Shown: piece by piece, positions 56,887 to 64,000 of the stretch
Position numbering within the stretch: position 1 is the first letter of the stretch
Layout: each line of letters opens with the position of its first letter
Assembly (NCBI RefSeq): GCF_011682055.1
Contig: NZ_JAAQOM010000011.1
Span: forward strand, 124,001-188,000
Direction of reading: 5' to 3'
Origin: Telluria antibiotica
GTDB lineage: Bacteria; Pseudomonadota; Gammaproteobacteria; Burkholderiales; Burkholderiaceae_D
DNA: 64,000 bases
Made by a program: the position numbers and the translations under genes
The notes under the pieces: generated by a model
Databases searched by the model: none
Told to the model about the DNA's origin: nothing
What the model saw: the letters and a program-made list of their open reading frames with translations, nothing else

Positions 56887-59172
56887 TCAGAACGCGTACT
56901 TGACGCTGGCCTTCACGGCGCGGCCGGTGATCGAGCGGGCGGCGTGGCCGTCGCCTTCGATTTCCGTGTAGCCGATGCGGTTGAACAGGTTGTTGGCGTT
57001 CAGCGACAGCTGCACCTTCGGCGTCACCTGGTAGTTCAGGAACGCGTGCACGACGGTGTAGCCCGGCAGGACGAGCGTGTTGGCATCGTCGCCCCAGCTC
57101 TTGCCCGTGCCGACCACGGTCAGGCCGAAGCTGGCCGGGCCCAGGTCGTAGCTCGGCGCCAGCTGGTACACGGCATGCGCCTGGCGGCGCGGCGTGTGGC
57201 CGATGGTGGCTTCGCCGCCCGGCGCCGTCGCCGTGATCTTCGCGTTCGTCAGCGTGAGGCCGCCCGTCACGTGGAAGTCGCCGAGTCGATACGCGGCTTC
57301 CAGTTCGGCGCCTTTCGCGTCGTAGCTGTTCGCGGTCGACAACTGCGTCGTCGCCTCGTAGTTGGACTCCTTGGTGCGGGCGCGGAACAGCGTGAGGAAC
57401 GTGGACAGGCCGCCGCTGCGCCATTTCACGCCACCTTCCAGCTGCTTGACGGTGTTGATGCTGATCGGCGCGCTGCCGTCCAGCGGGGTGCCGAACAGGA
57501 TGCGGTCGGCGTTGAACGCCACGCCTTCGCTGGTGCGGGCAAACAGTGCCAGCGCCGGCGTCACGCGCCAGTTGCCGCCGACGGAATACGACGTGTGGCC
57601 GATGTCGTAGTCGACGTGCTGCACGGTGGCGGGGTCGTAGGTCGCGGCGTTCGTGGCGATGTTGGCGCTGCCGCCGGCATGCTGGCGGTCGCGGCGCACG
57701 CTGGCGTCCAGGTTGACGGGGCCCTGCTCCCAGCCGATGTTCGCGTACGGCGAGTTGGTGCGGTATTCGACGTCGACGGCGCGCGAGCAGCAGGCGCCGA
57801 ACGCGGGACCGACGAAACCGGGCGTGCTGTTCGCCGTCTTCAGCAGCGCGGGGTCGTCACCGGTCCCCTGCAGCAGGTACTGGTTGAAGTTCCACGTCAG
57901 GCCCAGCTTCTGCAGCGACGAGTACCAGCCGGCCGTCAGGTTCAGCTTCGCGCCATCGAGCTTGAACGTCTTCGTCACGCGGGCGTCGTTCAGCGTGTTG
58001 CCCGCGTCGTCGATCGACGTGTTGAAGACGACGGCGTTGAGCGCGCGGCCGTTGTACGCCTGACCGGCGGACGGACCGGTCGCGAATGTATAGCTGCCCA
58101 CCGTGCCACTGTCGGCCGGGAAGACGCCGATGAAGCGGCCGCTGTTGGACGCCTTGCGGAACTTGTCCGTCACGGTCCAGCCATTACCCAGGTCGTACGA
58201 GCCTTCCAGGCCGATCGCATTGCTCTTCACGGACAGGCCGTCGTTGACGTCGCTCGACACGTGGCCGTTGCCCTTCGTGAGCGAGACGTCCTTGACCCAG
58301 TACGGCGAATAAAACGATGCGTAGCGCGGGTCGATGCCGGCGATTTCCGAGATGTGGCCGTTGTTGACGAGGACGGGCACCGGCAGCGCCGTCGGGCTCT
58401 GGTCGTCCAGGTGTTTCAGCGAGACGCGGACGTAGCCGCCGTCGAAGTCGTGCGTGAAGTTCGCGCGCAGCTGGCCGCCGCGCTCGTCCTTGCCGGCCGC
58501 GTTGCGGATGCCTTCGCCGCGGCGGTAGAAGCCGCCCACGAAGAAGCGGTCATGGTCCGATACGTGGTTGCCGTAGTCGAAGTCGACGCGCGTGCTGTCG
58601 TAATCGAGGCCGCGCGACAGGCCGATGCTGCCGCCCGGCTGGGAACCGTCCTTCGACATGAAGTTGATGATGCCGCCGGGCGAGTTGGTGGCGAGCGTCG
58701 ATGCCGAGCCGCCGCGCACGACTTCCACGTGGTCGAGGGAGCCGTCGATCTTGACGTAGCTGTCCGGGGTGATGAAGTTGAAGTCGCCGAACTGCAGCAC
58801 CGGCAGGCCGTCTTCCTGGATCTGCACGTAGCGCGCGCCACCCGCGGAGATCGGGACGCCGCGCACGGTGATGTTGGCGTTACCTTCGCCGCCGGACGAT
58901 TCCGAGCGCACGCCGGGGATCGCGCGCAGCACTTCGGCGGCGCTCGTCGGCGCCAGGTTCTGGATCGCGTCCGCTTCCAGGGTGCTGACCGAGACGCTCG
59001 ACTTCATCTTGCTGGAACCGATCGGCGTACCGGTGACGACGACGCGCTCCATCTTCAGGCCGTCGGTCGATTGCGTGTCGGCCGGCGCGGCCGCTTCCTG
59101 CGCGGATGCCGCGCCCAGGTGCAGCAAAGCCAGCGCCACGGCACGCGCCGTGTGTTTCATGCGAACTTCCAT
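56887..59172 (-). CDS. TonB-dependent receptor, probable sucrose importer
   Basis: 761 residues: signal peptide, a TonB-box-like MERVVVTG, the plug domain (ANITVRGVPISAGGARYVQI, LDHVEVVRGGSAS, GGIINFMSKDG), and a 22-strand barrel ending in KASVKYAF. By analogy with Xanthomonas SuxA it would bring sucrose across the outer membrane; its place in the amylosucrase cluster supports this. The start MEVRMKHTA has a strong GGAGGAG ribosome-binding site seven bases before it. It lies downstream of the LacI gene and operators. Confidence 0.9.
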   Translation of the reverse strand: MEVRMKHTARAVALALLHLGAASAQEAAAPADTQSTDGLKMERVVVTGTPIGSSKMKSSVSVSTLEADAIQNLAPTSAAEVLRAIPGVRSESSGGEGNANITVRGVPISAGGARYVQIQEDGLPVLQFGDFNFITPDSYVKIDGSLDHVEVVRGGSASTLATNSPGGIINFMSKDGSQPGGSIGLSRGLDYDSTRVDFDYGNHVSDHDRFFVGGFYRRGEGIRNAAGKDERGGQLRANFTHDFDGGYVRVSLKHLDDQSPTALPVPVLVNNGHISEIAGIDPRYASFYSPYWVKDVSLTKGNGHVSSDVNDGLSVKSNAIGLEGSYDLGNGWTVTDKFRKASNSGRFIGVFPADSGTVGSYTFATGPSAGQAYNGRALNAVVFNTSIDDAGNTLNDARVTKTFKLDGAKLNLTAGWYSSLQKLGLTWNFNQYLLQGTGDDPALLKTANSTPGFVGPAFGACCSRAVDVEYRTNSPYANIGWEQGPVNLDASVRRDRQHAGGSANIATNAATYDPATVQHVDYDIGHTSYSVGGNWRVTPALALFARTSEGVAFNADRILFGTPLDGSAPISINTVKQLEGGVKWRSGGLSTFLTLFRARTKESNYEATTQLSTANSYDAKGAELEAAYRLGDFHVTGGLTLTNAKITATAPGGEATIGHTPRRQAHAVYQLAPSYDLGPASFGLTVVGTGKSWGDDANTLVLPGYTVVHAFLNYQVTPKVQLSLNANNLFNRIGYTEIEGDGHAARSITGRAVKASVKYAF

Positions 59173-59238
59173 GTCTCCTCCGTTATGTTGGCCGCCGTGC
59201 GGCGCTCGATTTGTTGGCACCTTCTCAGGCACGTGGCC

Positions 59239-59288
59239 ATTATTTCTCGATTTTTCGAAAATTGCAAACGATTGCAATAACGTTGCAA
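59239..59288 (-). promoter_or_regulatory. TonB-receptor promoter overlapped by LacI-type operator
   Basis: On the minus strand TTGCAA (59267-59262) and AATAAT (59244-59239) are separated by exactly 17 bases, a good sigma70 promoter. The -35 box is the inner part of TTGCAAACGATTGCAA (59262-59277), a LacI-family operator with one mismatch, and a further TTGCAA follows to 59288. Repressor bound here would block polymerase. Confidence 0.7.
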
Positions 59289-59358
59289 AAACGCCGCAAT
59301 ACGTCGGCGTTGGGTCGTCGCCCCGCACCTGTGCGCCAATGCCGCCGGGCCACGTGCG

Positions 59359-59389
59359 TCCGCGTGGGCACGGGGCGCCCACCCCACAC
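59359..59389. repeat. Degenerate half of the GTAGGGTGGGC repeat, copy 7
   Basis: GTCCGCGTGGGCACGGGGCG followed by CCCACCCCAC is one palindromic arm of the dispersed repeat with altered end (CCCCAC in place of CCCTAC). The matching arm is missing. It lies between the two LacI-type operators. Confidence 0.7.
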
Positions 59390-59394
59390 TGTTG

Positions 59395-59410
59395 TTGCAA
59401 ACGTTTGCAA
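59395..59410. promoter_or_regulatory. Perfect LacI-family operator
   Basis: TTGCAAACGTTTGCAA is a perfect 16-base palindrome of the LacI/GalR type, 37 bases past the regulator stop codon and 133 bases (centre to centre) from the promoter-proximal operator. A tetrameric or paired repressor could loop between them. Confidence 0.75.
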
Positions 59411-59446
59411 ATAAGCTTGCACAGGGCACTGCGGCAAATCGGCCGC

Positions 59447-62624
<3,178 letters not shown>

Positions 62625-62631
62625 ACACCGC

Positions 62632-62754
62632 GTAGGGTGGGCACCCCCGTGCCCACCATGTGTTCCCGCGACGCTGACAGTTGGTGGGCGGAGGCCGCCC
62701 ACCCTACGTTTGCGTTACCGGTAGGGTGGGCACCCCGTGCCCACCATGTGTTTG
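62632..62754. repeat. Palindromic GTAGGGTGGGC repeat, copy 8 (three arms, purB/TonB receptor)
   Basis: An inverted pair (62632-62707: GTAGGGTGGGCACCCCCGTG on the left, GCGGAGGCCGCCCACCCTAC on the right) is followed by a third arm, GTAGGGTGGGCACCCCGTGC, from 62721. The short sequence CACCATGTGTT follows two of the arms. It lies between convergent genes, 8 bases past the purB stop codon. Confidence 0.92.
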
Positions 62755-62771
62755 TTACCGCGACGCGTACT

Positions 62772-64000
62772 TCAGCGCTGCCACGTCAATTTGACGCCCA
62801 CCGTCCGCGGCACCTCGCTGCGCGTGGGCGCAACCCCGTATTCCGCATGGCCGCCGTTCAGGTTCGTGCCGATCACCGATAACTCCACCCCGGGCGCGCA
62901 GCGCCAGCCAAAGCGGGCATCGATGGCCCAGTAGGCCGGCACGTCCGGGTAGCCCAGCGGGCCGTTGCGGCGCACGGCCACCTCCAGTTCGCGTGCCTCG
63001 TCGAGCACGTGGCTGGAGCGCAGCTGCGCCGTGTACGCGGGGTCGCGGCCCGTCGTCAGCACGCTGCCTTCGTCGCCGCTCCCGGGCTTCAACGTGAATT
63101 CCTCATGCAGCACCGTGGCGCCCGCCGCGAGGCGCCAGGCGTCCGTCACCTGCACATTGCCCCAGGCCTCGAGGCCGCGCGACCGCCCTTCCATCAGGTT
63201 GCCGAACACGATCGCGCTGCCGTCGGGCGTGACGTCCTGCGTGCGCAGGTGGTCGTACAGGTTGCGGTACGCCGTCACGGAATACGACACGACCTGCCCC
63301 GCCTGGCCGCGGTAGCCCAGCTCGAACACGCGCGCGGTCTCGGCGCGCACGCTGCGGCCGCCCGCCAGCAAATACGGCGGCGCCCCCGGCACATAGGCAT
63401 CCACGTCCAGCCGCGACGGCGCCCGCACCGTGCGCGACACGGCGGCCCAGAACGCGTGCGCCGGCGTGGCGCGCCAGGACAGGCGCACGTTCGGCAGGAA
63501 TTCCGCGCCCGTGTACGGATTGCGCTCCCAGCGCACGCCGGCCGTCAGGCGCAGGTCGTCGCGCAGCGCCACCTCGTCCTGGGCGAACAGGCTGGCCCAT
63601 GCCTGCTTGTCACTGGCGGGCAGGAACGCGACGAAGCGGCTGTTTCCGACGTGGTCCCAGCTGTAGCGGTATTCGCCGCCCCACACGATGCTGTGGCGGC
63701 CCAGCGGCGCCAGCGCGTGCTGCAGCTGCAGGTCGGCGATGTCGACGGCGTCGCTGAACGTCGGGGGCACGCGGCGGTAGCGGTAGTCGTAATACGCTTG
63801 CGCCGTCACGCTGCCGCCGCCGTCGAGCAGGTGTTCCCAGCGTCCCGTCACGTTGGCGCCGTGGATCGTGATGTCGCCCAGGCCCTGGTCCGCGCCCGGC
63901 GCGCCGATGACGCCCGGCGCCGGCTGGCCCTCGCGCCCGCGCCACGCGTTGGCGTTCACGCTGAAGCGCTCGGCGCCGCGCTGCCAGTCGCCGCGCCACC
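62772..64000 (-). CDS. TonB-dependent receptor, C-terminal part (cut by window edge)
   Basis: At least 409 residues of barrel sequence; the reading frame stays open to the window edge, so the plug domain lies beyond 64000. Typical strands: HSIVWGGEYRYSWDHVGNSR, LRLTAGVRWERNPYTGAEFL, HAFWAAVSRTVRAPSRLDVD and YLLAGGRSVRAETARVFELG, ending GVKLTWQR. The RAPSR...E(T/L)...ELG layout matches receptors of the vitamin B12/catecholate/cation type. Ligand cannot be stated from this part. Confidence 0.88.
   Translation of the reverse strand, partial: WRGDWQRGAERFSVNANAWRGREGQPAPGVIGAPGADQGLGDITIHGANVTGRWEHLLDGGGSVTAQAYYDYRYRRVPPTFSDAVDIADLQLQHALAPLGRHSIVWGGEYRYSWDHVGNSRFVAFLPASDKQAWASLFAQDEVALRDDLRLTAGVRWERNPYTGAEFLPNVRLSWRATPAHAFWAAVSRTVRAPSRLDVDAYVPGAPPYLLAGGRSVRAETARVFELGYRGQAGQVVSYSVTAYRNLYDHLRTQDVTPDGSAIVFGNLMEGRSRGLEAWGNVQVTDAWRLAAGATVLHEEFTLKPGSGDEGSVLTTGRDPAYTAQLRSSHVLDEARELEVAVRRNGPLGYPDVPAYWAIDARFGWRCAPGVELSVIGTNLNGGHAEYGVAPTRSEVPRTVGVKLTWQR

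Overview
The window is high-GC chromosomal DNA from a betaproteobacterium, most likely an Oxalobacteraceae member of the Massilia/Duganella type. This rests on gene order and protein families (leuS-lptE-holA, bamE-dapB opposite fur, lptD-surA-pdxA-rsmA opposite amgK-murU, split pntA/pntB, a sux-type sucrose locus, many chemoreceptors) and not on a marker gene. I saw no rRNA, tRNA, CRISPR array, complete insertion sequence or phage gene.

Layout. 0.3-11 kb is a mostly minus-strand housekeeping block: Bcr/CflA exporter, THUMP RNA methyltransferase, hemJ, proA, holA, lptE, leuS, an orphan barstar, dapB and bamE, facing fur. 11.5-13.3 kb holds hrcA and a HAD phosphatase. 13.5-20.6 kb is an accessory region: two related lipoproteins, a candidate small RNA with anti-Shine-Dalgarno motifs, twin tiny secreted proteins, a vanadium-haloperoxidase-like protein lacking its catalytic motifs, a secreted protein with four 22-residue repeats, an S8 protease, and a divergent ECF sigma/anti-sigma pair. 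20.8-30.8 kb carries rsmA-pdxA-surA-lptD (outer-membrane assembly) and, divergently, amgK-murU-pepP-ubiH-like. 30.9-36.4 kb has the three-gene transhydrogenase, a Nudix hydrolase, mnmA and cheW. 36.4-44 kb has a secreted hypothetical, a CheY-like protein lacking its phospho-acceptor, a flap exonuclease, a GST, a chemoreceptor, a CocE/NonD hydrolase and a decayed DUF72 gene. 44.1-48.4 kb is an iron island (feoA, feoB, a Cys-rich partner, bfd, a PepSY membrane protein, bfr) with Fur-box-like palindromes. 48.4-51.6 kb is a chemoreceptor/periplasmic binding protein/porin set. 51.8-60.5 kb is a sucrose locus: LacI regulator, TonB receptor, amylosucrase, and an MFS symporter nested between two fructokinases. 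The window closes with a GST, purB and the C-terminal part of a second TonB receptor.

A dispersed palindromic repeat with core GTAGGGTGGGCAC occurs at eight places. At four gene ends its edge supplies the TAG stop codon, and one copy closes two convergent genes at once. A second composite repeat (AATTCGGGGTCAGAGCACAT, two copies at each end in inverted orientation) follows the first chemoreceptor and overlaps its stop codon. Two genes, the haloperoxidase-like one and the DUF72 one, look like family members with internal segments excised in frame.
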